DNA of 64,000 bases, taken from Macrostomum hystrix (taxonomy: Eukaryota; Platyhelminthes; Macrostomidae). The translations under genes were made by a program, and so were the position numbers. The notes below the pieces were generated by a model that did not search any database, was not told the origin of the DNA, and saw only the letters and a program-made list of their open reading frames with translations. Where the stretch lies: the NCBI GenBank assembly GCA_950097015.1, contig CATNEN010000001.1, positions 2,306,001-2,370,000 on the forward strand, read 5' to 3'. This document shows positions 23,301 to 33,569 of the stretch, one piece after another (position 1 is the first letter of the stretch; each line of letters starts with the position of its first letter).

Positions 23301-26300
23301 CACACCTGTGTGCGTGTGTGCTCAAGAATCAGCGAAATGGGCAGAATTGCCTCCTCGCTGGCTGCGGGTCTAGTGTCACCAAATGATTTGCAATTGCCCA
23401 CAGCCCTCCTGCAATTATTATTATTAATGAACAATATAATTCCACAATCATACCTTTTCATTGCTGGCAAATTTTGAGCACGAGTCTAGCATTGCTTCAA
23501 TGTCGTTAACCAAACTGCGCAACTTCTGCAGTTTGCCGCTAACTGCATCGTCGGCAGCAGCGGCTGCCGCAGCAGCAGCCGAAGCTGCAGCGCCCGTTTG
23601 ATCGCACAGTCGACGCAGAGTGGCAGCCGAGAGAGCGCCAGGAGGTACGCCTCGGGTGAGGGAACCAGTCCTAGCGATTGTCAGCGACTTCAGCTTGACG
23701 CTGTCTGCAATGGGCATCGATACATTAAAATGTTCGACTATTTATAATAAGAACGGTGCGGACGTCTTAGTACTAAACGCAGTAAACAAAAATTATGCGC
23801 GTACAAATGCACTGAGTACGCGAGTACTTATAAAGAGTACACGTGCACTTTTGTGATAAGTGCGCATGTACTGATAAAGAGTACACGTGCACTTTTGTGA
23901 TAAGTGCGCATGTACTGATAAAAAGTACACGTGTACTATTGTGATGAGCACGCGTGTACTAATGCGGTAAGTACACGTGTACATTTACGATAAGTACGAG
24001 TGTAAAATTACAAAGACTACATATGTATCATTACGATAAGGACCAGTTGCATGTTGAAAAGATAATGCCAATTCTAAATGACAAAAAGTGACTATAAAAA
24101 CGTAGAATTTTCTGGGAAATAACACATCAGAAATATTCTTATTTTACATCTATATAGAAATTTACTGTGCCAATGGATTCATATATCCCATAACTTTCAG
24201 GAGAGGCAGTCAGTCCATTATAAAAACGAAACTATTTTTCAGACGGTTCAAGCATCATTTTAAACGGAATATTTTGTGAACAAAAAAAACCAGCGTGTAA
24301 CTATTTGAATTTAATATGGCATAGTCTGCGAGCTGTGGCACATCAGTTGGTGGCACTAGACCCGCAGCCAGCGAGGAGGCAATTCTGCCCATTTCGCTGA
24401 CTCCTTGAGCACACACTCACACAGGTGTGTACATCTGCCCTGACTTTCTCATCGTCAGGCAGTGTACACTGTCTGTGCCTTGGAGGTTGGCCCTCAAGGG
24501 CGTAAATTGCACGACAAGCCCCCAAGCCTTCTCTCCGCGGCTGCGCCCCAAATGAATGTGGCCTCGCCGTAGAATCGAACTTCGGGACCTTGGTGCGAGA
24601 GGCAAACGCGATAACCGCTCTGCCACCGACCCTCTGTTTCAGAAGTGGATGAAAGATAACATAAGCATAGGAAGTGCTCATAGATAGAAAGACTAGCTAT
24701 GATGTGGAAATTTCCTTCTTAAAATTGTGAAGCGCCTAGTACTGAAGTACTTTTAGTAAAAACATGCAGTAATACTTGTTTTATATTATAATACTGAACG
24801 ACGCGGTAATCCAATTTTAATCCGATATAATCCAACGGATAAGAAATACATTAGGACTATAGTAGAACAGATTCAGTTGAGCATTGAGCACTGAGAGTGA
24901 AATGAGTAGTCTAATGAGCAGTGGTGGCGACTAGCTTAGTAAGAAGGGTGGAAAAATATACATAAGGAAAAAAATCGATAATCATTCTAGACCGTGACTA
25001 GAATGACAGCAGCACTTGTGTTTTCCTAGTAACTAAATAGCATTATCCAAACTAAATTTGTACTCAAGCATAGTAGGGTTGGTAATTTCAGTGGATATAA
25101 ATAATATGATGCATAAACTAACTATGAAATATTGCGTAGTTATAAAGTGACATCCTTTATACAGCCTAATTAACAAATAAAAATATATATGATTCCCTTT
25201 ACTTTAAAATCACACACGTTAAAGTTCATAAATACCTAAATGTTCATAAACTGCATATTATCAAGCCTACCGTTTTACCTGTTACCAAACTTTAATAATC
25301 TGCTTTCCTCTCACCTGATATCTACTTCACACATTTTGTCTACCTCTCAACTCTTATTCACCTCTCACGCGTTATTTGCTCCTTACTTCTTGTCTACCTC
25401 TCAACTCTTATCTACCTCTCACCTCTTATCTACCTCTCACCTCTTATCTACCTCTCAACTCTTGTCTACCTCTCAACTCTTATCTACCTCTCACCTCTTA
25501 TCTACCTCTCACCTCTTGTTTACCTCTCACATCTTGTCTACCTCTTACCTCTCGTCTACCTCAACACTTGTCTACCTCTCACCTCTTATCTACCTCTCAA
25601 CTCTTGTCTACCTCTCACCTCTTATCTATCTCTCACCTCTTGTCTACCTCTCACCTCTTGTCAACCTCACCTCTTATCTACCTCTCACCTCTTGTTTACC
25701 TCTAACATCTCGTCTACCTCAACTCTTGTCTACCTCTCACCTCTTATCTACCTCTCAACTCTTGTCTACCTCTCACCTCTTATCTACCTCTCACCTCTTG
25801 TCTACCTCTCACCTCTTGTCAACCTCACCTCTTATCTACCTCTCACCTCTTGTTTACCTCTAACATCTTGTCTACCTCTCAACTCTTGTCTACCTCTCAA
25901 CTCTTGTCTACCTCTCAACTCTTGTCTACCTCTCAACTCTTGTCTACCTCTCATCTCTTATCTACCTCTTACCTCTTGTCTACCTCTCACTTCTTTATAT
26001 AATATCATAACTAATAACAGAATAAAAGTACATACGAGCTAATAAATGGGCGTGACGTTGGAGAAGAATACAAAAAACAGCGCAAGACATAAATTTTAAT
26101 TTCCTCATAAATCACTGAGCCACTTCAAAGCCTCTCAAAGAGCACGAGAGAGGAAGCAAATAAAGAGACATGAAAAATGGAAACACTGTCTTGTTTTCAT
26201 TTCAAGCAATCTAGCAATCTAGCAATGCTTCAAGGAGACGGAGAAACAGGCAGGATAGACGGTAGAAAAATGATGATACGGATAAAAATTTTGCCAAATA

Positions 26301-29300
26301 CTGCAGCTCTCACGTCAATAAAGATAACAGACTAGTGTCTGAGGAAGTGTACTCAGCAAATAAATTAGTCTATCATACATTAATAATCCAATGACAAGGA
26401 TTTCACATTCAACGATACATCCCTGTAAAAAATTCGGCTGCTTCTTCGGCGGGTTTTTTGTGCAAAATAGGAGTGGAATCTACCGAAATCCCCCCTATCT
26501 CGCAAGAGTTAAAGAAACCACCCAGGAAGCAGCCGATGTAACCGTAAATTGTGCGGAAACCGCCGAAGAATCACCCGAACCAGCGGCCCATGGGACAACC
26601 AGAGAATTATTTACGGGCGATTCCTCGGCGGTTTCTGAGCATGGAATCTTCCGAACTGGAGGATTCTTTGGGTGATTCCATTTCGCCACCAAAAAGCTCC
26701 GAGAAAACGCCCAGTTGGGTAGATTCTAAGCATGGAATCATCCGATTGGTCTGTTTCCAGCGTTCGGCTGTTTCTTTTTCTAGAAACACCGCAGATTCCA
26801 ACTGGAATCACCCAAAGAAACATCCCTATTTTTTAGCGGGATATCACAAGCTAGCAAAAACAAACAATCCCAACAATTGAAAGGAAAAGAATGTTCAAAT
26901 TATTTTTTTTGATACCACAGAACAAAAAATCATAAACTTGGTTTTCCTCTCTCTCTTATTCCCTCTCCCGAGTTGTATCTCAGTTACACCCTTCTGCTGT
27001 CCCTTCTCCCTTGTCTTACCACTATAATCTCATCGTAATTATCACTATCCTACATCTTACCACTATAATCCTATCTTAATTATCCCCTCTACTTCATTAT
27101 ACTACCGTAATCCCATCGTAATTATACCCTATCCCTTACCCGCTCTTTTTCATCCCTTCTTAAATAGCCATTAATCAATTATCCCATCTCACTAAAGGGG
27201 AACATAAATCACGGATCCTTAGTGTAAATTTATGGATCTAAACAAAAAAAATACTAAACGATACCTTAAGAAACAAAAGCAAAGATATTTTATTTCGTCA
27301 CTCACCAGCAGGCGACAGTGGCACAACCGGAGCATCAATGACGTCGCCGCCTCTGCCGGCGCCGCCGCCGCCAGCAACAGCCGGCGACAAGAGTTGCACA
27401 GGCAGCGGAGAGGCAACCGAGGCAGCGGCAAAGTGAGGCAGGCCGCCAGCAGTTGTGAGCGGTTGAGTCTGCAGCTGCAGATGCCTATAGGTTCTATGGC
27501 AATTTAACTGGCCAATCCACAGCTCGAAATCTTCATTGCGTTTGCAGCGCACGTGGTGCACTATTGAGCCGGCGTCAATGTGGATGCGGCGGCGACTGCG
27601 CTTGTAGCTGATGAACGAGTTGCCAAGATCTATGTTACCATGGTAACGGCCTGTGGTGATTGAAGATTTTCTCTAATTGAAACTGAGGGAAACTTTTGCG
27701 TCCGTATGATAAATACTTTTAATCATGCATTTAGCATTCGGCTTTAGCTAAAGGGAAGGCGAAAGATGAGCAAAGACAGTGGGAAAGGGGAGACTTGAGA
27801 GGGAGAAAGGCGAGGAAAGAGAGAGGAAAGGCGAGAAAAGAAAAAAGAAGGGGGAGGAAAGAGAGAGGAAAGGGGAGAAAAGAGAGGAAAGGGGAGAAAA
27901 GAGAGGAAAGGGGAGAAAAGAGAGGAAAGGGGAGAAAAGAGAGGAAAGGGGAGAAAAGAGAGGAAAGGGGAGGAAAGAGAGAGGAAAGGGGAGAAAAGAG
28001 AGGAAAGGGGAGAAAAGAGAGGAAAGGGGAGAAAAGAGAGAGGAAAGGGGAGGAAAGAGAGGAAAGGGGAGAAAAGAGAGGAAAGGGGAGAAAAGAGAGA
28101 GGAAAGGGGAGAAAAGAGAGAGGAAAGAGGAGGAAAGAGAGGAAAGGGGAGAAAAGAGAGGAAAGGGGAGAAAAGAGAGAGGAAAGGGGAGAAAAGAGAG
28201 GAAAGGGGAGAAAAGAGAGAGGAAAGGGGAGAAAAGAGAGAGGAAAGGGGAGAAAAGAGAGGAAAGGGGAGAAAAGAGAGAGGAAAGGCGAGAAAAGAAA
28301 AAAGAAGGGGGAGGAAAGAGAGAGGAAAGGGGAGAAAAGAGAGGAAAGGGGAGAAAAGAGAGGAAAGGGGAGAAAAGAGAGGAAAGGGGAGGAAAGAGAG
28401 AGGAAAGGGGAGAAAAGAGAGAGGAAAGGGGAGAAAAGAGAGGAAAGGGGAGAAAAGAGAGAGGAAAGGCGAGAAAAGAAAAAAGAAGGGGGAGGAAAGA
28501 GAGAGGAAAGGGGAGGAAAGAGAGAGGAAAGGGGAGAAAAGAGAGAGGAAAGGGGAGGAAAGAGAGAGGAAAGGGGAGGAAAGAGAGAGAGGAAAGGGGA
28601 GGAAAGAGATAGGAAAGGAGAGAAAAGAGAGAGAGGAAAGGGGAAAAAAGAGAGGAAAAGGGAAAGGGGAAAGGGGAATGAATTAGTGAAAAAAGGGAGG
28701 GAGAATAGAGAGTAAGCTACAACGTTCCAGAAATAATTGCAGTCAAGTCCTAGAGTGCAGTTTCACATACAAGTGCACTTTAGTAGAAGCATAGACTGGA
28801 GCTTTCGCACATACGAGTACATTATGCACAGTTTTATGACTGTGCATAAGGTTGTAGCCTAGTGGTTAGGGCGTCGGACTCACGACTTGAAGGTCGGGGG
28901 TTCGATTCCCGACTCCACTGGAACAATTTGCGTCCTTTAGCAAGACACTTAACTCTGCATTGCTTCAGTTCACCCAGCTGTTAAATGGGTACCAGCATCA
29001 GCTGGGATAATTGAAGGTGGGTGTGGCGTCCCCCCAGTCCGTGGACTGAACAGCTGTACGCAGCCTTCAGATGCGCCGCGCATTAGCTGCGGCTGTGCTG
29101 TCGGCTGCACATCTGACCCAATTGGGGCAGGTGTAATCAATTATTATTATTTATGACTGCAGTGTATGAAAACAATTAAACGCTAAAGTGTCCAACTTTT
29201 AATAATAAAGACTATTATATTTCTCACACTATTTTAATTTTTCAATGCAGTTGTTACTGCGCTGAAAAAAACTATAATCAACGGTTCTTCCTTTAAAGGC

Positions 29301-32300
29301 ACTTTCAAATACAACATTGGTCGGAAATTTAATTTATAAGTGACTCCAGTTTACTTGTTGCAATTTATAGGAATGATATAAATTGGGAACTGTGTACAGT
29401 AAGATTATTGTCCGAGATATTATTGGTATTTAATTTAGCCTTTTGCCTAATTGGAAATCCGATATTTAATATCTGAGGCAATTAATTTAATCTTTGCTCA
29501 TTACCTGTCATTCTACTAATTCATTAACCATAGTTCCCTATACTCTTGTAATGTACATTTTTCATACTGATTCCATTTCTCACCCTTTTAACATTCTCTG
29601 ACACACATCTTATCTTTCTCTCCCACTCATCTTATCTTTCTCTCCACCCATCTTATCTTTCTCTCCACCCATCTTATCTTTCTCTCCACCCATCTTATCT
29701 TTCTCTCCACCCATCTTATCTTTCTCTCCACCCATCTTATCTTTCTCTCCACCCATCTTATCTTTCACTCCACCCATCTTATCTTTCACTCCACCCATCT
29801 TATCTTTCTCTCCCACCCATCTTATCTTTTTCCACCTATCCATCTTGTCTTTCTCCCCCCACCCTTCTAAATTTTCTCCAACACCAAACTTGCCTTTCTC
29901 CCCTTACCCATCTTATCTTTCTCCCCTTACCCATCTTATCTTTCTCCCCTTACCCATCTTATCTCCCCCTTACCCATCTTATCTTCCCCCCCTTACCCAT
30001 CTTATCTTCTCCCCTTACCCATCTTATCTCCCCCCCCTTACCCATCTTATCTCCCCCCCTTACCCATCTTATCTTTCTCCCCTTACCCATCTTATCTCCC
30101 CCCCTTACCCATCTTATCTTTCTCCCCTTACCCATCTTATCTTCCCCTCTTACCCATCTTATCTTCCCCCCTTGCCCATTTTATCTTCCTCCCCTTACCC
30201 ATCTTATCTTTCTCCCCTTACCCATCTTATCTTCCCCTCTTACCCATCTTATCTTCCCCCCTTGCCCATTTTATCTTCCTCCCCTTACCCATCCTATCTT
30301 TCTCCCCCTAGCCATCTTATCTTTCTCCCCCCACCCATCATTTGCTTCTCTCATAGAACAGACCTAAATGTAGCTAAAATCGCATTTTACCACATATAAA
30401 AAATAGCATGAGTGACTTCCGAATAGCAATGAATTTAGAAAACGGACACTTACTAATTCGTTCTCATCTCTCTAGTATATAAGCTGCATTTATTCGCTAA
30501 ATTGCTCGCCCATCTGACTCTATGCCTAAAAGCATATCCGATTTCAAAGAGAATGACTTGCATGCAATCATCAGCGCACCAGTATTTGGTGGCATAGAAA
30601 GTGCAATAGGCACTTATAATGCAGAAAATATCGCCAATCGTGAGGAATTCCTAAGTGGAGAAATTTCGGATAGGGATGGATGCGATAATGGAAGATTAAA
30701 TATGGGTAACTAAAGAAGGCCTGTGCCAGGTAATGGCACATCATTTGTTGGCACTAGACCCGCAGCCAACGAGGAGGCAATTCTGCCCATTTCCGCTGAC
30801 TCCTGAGCACACACTCACACAGGTGTGTACATCTGTCCTGACCTTCTCATCGCCAAGCAGTGTACACGACAAGCCTCCAAGCCTTCTCTCCGCGGTTGGG
30901 CCCCAAATAAATGTGGCCTCGCCGCTGAATCGGGCTCAGGGACCTTGGTGCGAGGGGCGAACTATAAGGCCACTCTGCTACTCAGCCCCCCCCCGGTTGC
31001 TATCCTGATAGACTTCGGATCAATATTTCCAGTGAAAAAATGGTCATATCTAAGATAGATAGATAGACTTGGAAAAATCTGTAGCACTACCACAGTAGGT
31101 CAAATATGCTTGACATTTCATTTATGGAACAGCATATGAGAACTTTAAAAATATCAATATAAATTTTAAATGCACTTTTTTAAGCAGAATTGAGTTAATA
31201 CAAGTGTATTAGCGACACAGCGATGTCCTTAAGTCGCACCACTTTTCTTCATTCTATTTTGCATATAAAACATTGTTTTTAAGCGTGAGTTTGTTTATAA
31301 GGCATCGCGCCATAATAGCCAACCGCCCACTGTGGTCTATCTGCTTAGCGCTGTCCTCAAGTCTGCTAGCATAATAGCTAAATAAACACAATGGCATGAG
31401 GGGCGATTCCAACATAAACTAGTTTATTTATACTCACACAAGTGCACACATTTTCTACGAGAATGTTAAGAAAAAAAATATGAAAAAACTATCTTTATTT
31501 CTCCCGTGTCTCTTCTCCTTTGTGTCTGATCTCTCCTGCGTCTCATCTCTGCCCTATTTCATGTCTTCTGTGTCTCATCTCCCACTGTTTCATATCTACC
31601 CTGTCTCATCTCTCCCCTGCTTCATATATTCTGTGTCTCATCTCTTCCCTTTCTAATCTCGTATCTCTCCTGTCTCATCTCTCCCATATCTCATGTCTCC
31701 TGTGTCTCATGTCTCCAATGTCTCATCTCTCCCATATCTCATGTCTCCTGTGTCTCATGTCTCCAATGTCTCATCTCTTCCGTGTCTCATCTCTCCTGTG
31801 TCTCATGTCTCCAATGTCTCATCTCTCCCATGTCTCATGTCTCCTGTGTCTCATCTCTCCCATGTCTCATGTCTCCTGTGTCTCATGTCTCCAATGTCTC
31901 ATCTCTCCCATATCTCATGTCTCCTGTGTCTTATGTCTCCAATGTCTCATCTCTTCCGTGTCTCATCTCTCCCATGTCTCATGTCTCCAATGTCTCATCT
32001 CTCCCATGTCTCATGTCTCCTGTGTCTCCTTACCTTATTGGCTAGCGAGTTGTGCAGGCTTGCCGACTCGTGACTCAGTTAAAAGCCAAAAGTACTAACC
32101 AAAGTTAGCGACAACGTGTCACATGTGGTTGTAAATGCACATTTTAGCCAGCTAATCTAGACTGAACCAGTTTTTTCACTCTAAAGAAATACAGCTGTAT
32201 GAATGACAAATTAAGCAAGCAAAATTTGCATAAATATTCAGAACTGATCAATAAGATACGAGAGAATACTAATATATATAAAGCTACTATAGACATTTCT

Positions 32301-33569
32301 TTTCAGTCACCAAGTTTGATAGACATCTGTGCACTGACAGAATTTCTTGCACAAGTCATAATATTACTATAAGCTATGGAGTTTATTTGGCTCTCAGTAC
32401 ATTTTTTGCCCAAATCCAATCACACGTTGCATCGCATTTTAGTTTAATGGCAAAAAATTATAAAATGAAAGGAATTAACAAAATAACACACAATCACTAA
32501 GTCCAGGGACAAACAAAAGATACAAAATACAGGAGACACAAACATCGTAGACAGACAATATACCAGACACAAACACTGGACACAAATGTCAGACACTATA
32601 ATAAGAATAATAGGGGAGAATGTGTCTCAAATGGGTACGGCGCATCTGAAGGCTGTGTACGACTGTTCAGTCCATGGACTGGGGGGATGCCACAACCACC
32701 CTCAATTATCCCAGCTAATGCTGGTACCCATTTAACAGCTCGGTGAACTGAAGCAATGCAGAGTTAAGTGTCTTGCTAAAGGACACAAACTGTTCCAGTG
32801 AAGTCAGGAATCGAACTCCCGACCTTCAAGTCGCGAGTCAGACGCTCTAACCACAAGGCTGAAACCTCTTACAAGGCTGGAGACACAAACACGGAAAAAA
32901 CACCAGAGACACAGAAAGATACAGATAAACAGAACAGCAACCAATAAGCAACTCACCTAAAGTCTTCATTTCGTTGGCGGACTTGGCATAGTAGAAGAAT
33001 CCTTTGTCGCACACGTACCATCGCTTGTGCCAACCTTTCAACGGAAAGCGTCGCCTTTTGAACAGATAGCCCTCACATTTGGGTGGACAGCGGAGGCCAG
33101 AACTGCTAGTCTGGCTACCGGAGACACCTAACTGCGAGGTGGAATTCAACGCCGAGGAAGCATCCGGACCTCCGATTGTTGCAGAAACTGCTGCCGCAGT
33201 TGAAGCATTGCTAGCTACGCTAGCTCCGGTGGCGCCTGTACCAGTTGATGTTAAAATATCCCAACCAGAGGATGGACTTTTACGCTTCTTCTGTTTGCCG
33301 CCATGATGAGCCTGCTGCTGCTGCTGCTGCAACACGCGATTCGCTCCCACGGCATTCATGAAGGATACTTCATCGTCGCTATCCGAATCAGTATAAACTG
33401 TTCGGCCAGACACAACAGACACTTCGCTAGCCTTCTTGGCGTGGCCTAGCTGTGGGCGCTTAGCATTGGCGTCGTTTAACGAACTGCCAATACCGTTAGC
33501 CAGTGCATTAGCGGCTTCAGCTGCTGAAGAACTCGAAGGTGTGGCAGAATGATGATGATGACTAGCCAT
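15580..33569 (-). CDS. Oxysterol-binding-protein-related protein, ORP3/6/7 type
   Basis: Eight exons, minus strand: 33569-32957, 27650-27306, 23704-23454, 20527-19814, 19159-18629, 17807-17565, 16309-16029 and 15802-15580. They sum to 3201 bases (1066 aa), all junctions GT-AG and in phase. ORPs exchange sterol or phospholipid for PI4P at membrane contact sites. The N terminus is low-complexity (His, Ser, poly-Gln). A PH domain spans residues 165-257 ([28 protein letters not shown]), split by a 5.3-kb intron. A Ser/Ala/Gly-rich linker follows, with short helical parts. An FFAT-like motif EYHDAAE (625-631) and acidic [10 protein letters not shown] precede the ORD, which has [30 protein letters not shown], the signature EQVSHHPP (817-824, cut by an intron after EQ), [23 protein letters not shown] and a final [18 protein letters not shown] and the ending favour subfamily III over OSBP itself. 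An acceptor-like AG at about 33629 could extend the N terminus. Confidence 0.94.
16390..17527. repeat. 22-bp minisatellite with kappaB-like core, ORP intron
   Basis: About 45 copies of a unit with core CAGTGGGATTTCCCAAATAA, degenerate at the left and very regular at 17340-17520, where GTTGGATTTCCC replaces GTGGGATTTCCC. The array occupies almost the entire intron between the sixth and seventh ORP exons. Open frames on the minus strand through it ([13 protein letters not shown] repeats) are artefacts. Confidence 0.95.
17871..18560 (-). repeat. SINE family A copy split by a minisatellite
   Basis: The left piece (17871-17907) matches the SINE A segment TGGAGGTTGGCCCTCAAGGG plus CGTAAATTGCACGA. 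The right piece (18508-18560) matches GGAATCGAGCTCAGGGACCT plus the tRNA-like head. Intact copies have roughly 70 bases between these segments; here about 600 bases of 20-bp tandem repeat lie between them. Confidence 0.7.
17917..18425. repeat. 20-bp minisatellite with GGGATTTCCC core
   Basis: About 25 nearly identical copies of CAGTGGGATTTCCCTAATAA, exactly three per 60 bases. It sits in the ORP intron between the fifth and sixth coding exons and inside a disrupted SINE A. Variants are few (CATTGTGATT, CAATGGG, CCCTTAAAA), pointing to a recent expansion. Confidence 0.96.
19295..19680 (+). repeat. Dispersed repeat D, copy 2
   Basis: Contains AGATATTCAATGATTCTGGC and GGTAACAAAACCACCAATAT plus GCTAACAAAATTTCATCATG. 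These match pieces at 11.7 kb and 46.8 kb. It lies in the ORP intron between exons 4 and 5. The rest of that intron shows no other recognisable element. Confidence 0.5.
20640..21835. repeat. 30-bp minisatellite in ORP intron
   Basis: About 38 copies of a 30-31 bp unit beginning AAGTGGGATTTTAGGATCAA and ending TCGTCTACCC or TCTATCCC. The left units are diverged (CCGGGATTTTAGG). The run CGTTAACCCAAAGTAGG appears twice within a larger repeated block, so there is some higher-order duplication (compare 21300-21420 with 21580-21660). Confidence 0.95.
21903..21965. repeat. 15-bp tandem repeat, four copies, with GCTAGC palindrome
   Basis: Four near-perfect units of AAGCTAGCTACTGTC. Each contains the palindrome GCTAGC, so the tract can fold on itself. 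It directly follows the 30-bp array. Confidence 0.9.
22784..22930 (-). CDS. Possible additional ORP exon (low confidence)
   Basis: Reading minus from an AG acceptor (TTAGCAG at 22931-22937), the frame [20 protein letters not shown] continues through a basic stretch [15 protein letters not shown] to TNKSK, then AAG followed by GTTGCC. This is exactly 49 codons, phase 0 to phase 0, so it would splice cleanly between the third exon (ends 23454) and fourth exon (starts 20527). Against it, the donor is weak and Asn/Ser-rich sequence from CAG/CAA repeats can be open by chance. It would be a cassette exon if real. Confidence 0.28.
23095..23430 (+). repeat. SINE family A, copy A4 (near full length)
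   Basis: Best forward copy. It has the tRNA-like head with GGCAGAACAGTTTAAACG (box A region) and GAGCTCGATTCCGCG (box B region), the body GTGTACACTGCCTGACGATG, and an ATT-repeat 3' tail near 23418. It sits in the ORP intron directly downstream of the exon ending at 23454. Confidence 0.88.
23810..24010. repeat. Tandem units with ACGTG palindromes
   Basis: Irregular tandem units of about 55 bases made of half-units such as AGTACACGTGCACTTTTGTG and ATAAGTGCGCATGTACTGAT. Nearly every half-unit carries a palindrome (CACGTG, GCGC, or GTACACGTGTAC at about 23964). It lies in the ORP intron just upstream, in gene direction, of the exon starting at 23704. Confidence 0.8.
24336..24632 (-). repeat. SINE family A, copy A5
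   Basis: Reverse copy running from the GGCACATCAGTTGGTGGCAC 3' end to the GATAACCGCTCTGCCACC head, which is the complement of GGTGGCAGAGCGG. Nearly full length. Part of the large ORP intron between exons 2 and 3. Confidence 0.88.
25325..25995. repeat. 18-bp pyrimidine-rich minisatellite
   Basis: About 36 copies of CTCTTATCTACCTCTCAC and CTCTTGTCTACC variants. A longer block is duplicated (25540-25700 resembles 25700-25880). It lies in the ORP intron between exons 2 and 3. Its 18-base unit leaves long open frames on the + strand that should not be called genes. Confidence 0.93.
26420..26842. mobile_element. Foldback/MITE-like element
   Basis: Ends are imperfect inverted repeats: CCCTGTAAAAAATTCGG on the left, and on the right the complement CCCGCTAAAAAATAGGG. 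Inside, AAACCGCCGAAGAATCACCCG (26557-26577) pairs with CGGGCGATTCCTCGGCGGTTT about 40 bases later, giving a strong hairpin. GGAATC/GATTCC motifs recur through the element. No transposase is encoded. Element family not identified. Confidence 0.55.
27775..28690. repeat. Purine-only GGGGAGAAAAGAGAGGAAA array
   Basis: Over 900 bases of almost pure purine on the + strand, built from GAGGAAAGGGGAGAAAAGA (19 bp) with GA insertions and a recurring block containing AAAGAAGGGGGAGG (three times). In the ORP pre-mRNA (minus strand) it is a C/U-only tract ending about 125 bases upstream of the exon 2 acceptor at 27651. The two long + strand frames of 277 and 306 residues are compositional artefacts. Confidence 0.96.
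28851..29153 (+). repeat. SINE family B, full-length copy with target duplication
   Basis: tRNA-like head GTAGCCTAGTGGTTAGGGCG (box A) and GGGTTCGATTCCC (box B). The core is AGCAAGACACTTAACTCTGC, CAGCTGTTAAATGGGTACC and CCGTGGACTGAACAGCTGTA, with an ATT-repeat tail. A 10-base direct repeat TTTATGACTG lies just before the head (28833-28842) and at the tail (29150-29159), as expected of a target-site duplication from retroposition. Confidence 0.92.
29585..30345. repeat. Pyrimidine-rich CCCATCTTATCTTTCTCC array
   Basis: First half: 21-bp units CCATCTTATCTTTCTCTCCA. Second half: 21-24 bp units CTTACCCATCTTATCTTTCT with C-tract length variation. In the ORP pre-mRNA the sequence is purine-rich. 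It lies in the same 5.3-kb intron as the purine array but with opposite strand bias. Confidence 0.94.
30733..30990 (-). repeat. SINE family A, copy A6
   Basis: Reverse copy from GGCACATCATTTGTTGGCAC to the head near 30990. It lacks the internal CTTGGAGGTTGGCCCTCAAG to TAAATTG segment: GTGTACACGACAAGCC joins the two sides directly. Confidence 0.85.
31505..32030. repeat. 16-bp TCTCATCTCTCCYRTG array, ORP intron
   Basis: About 33 copies of 16-bp TCTCATCTCTCCCATG and TCTCATGTCTCCTGTG-type units on the + strand, in the first ORP intron. The same unit family forms the array at 47608-48212 in the GPCR gene. Confidence 0.93.
32636..32872 (-). repeat. SINE family B, copy B2
   Basis: Reverse copy: GGTACGGCGCATCTGAAGGC, GTTCAGTCCATGGACTGGGG, GCTGGTACCCATTTAACAGC, then AATCGAACTCCCGACCTTCA (complement of box B) and ACCACAAGGCT. 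It begins 85 bases downstream, in gene direction, of the exon 1 donor of the ORP gene. Confidence 0.9.

Noticed and set aside
25240-26042. Ser/Leu/Thr repeat frames such as LSTSHL repeats
   Set aside because: Product of the 18-bp pyrimidine array in an ORP intron.
27779-28715. Long + strand frames of 277 and 306 codons rich in Arg/Lys/Glu/Gly
   Set aside because: They follow exactly the purine-only tandem array; two overlapping frames are equally open, which is a composition effect. The array lies in an ORP intron on the opposite strand.
28851-28920. Functional tRNA gene at the SINE B head
   Set aside because: Good A and B boxes, but the sequence continues into a SINE body and is flanked by a target duplication. 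Heads at 3.5, 23.1, 43.1 and 52.1 kb were rejected for the same reason.
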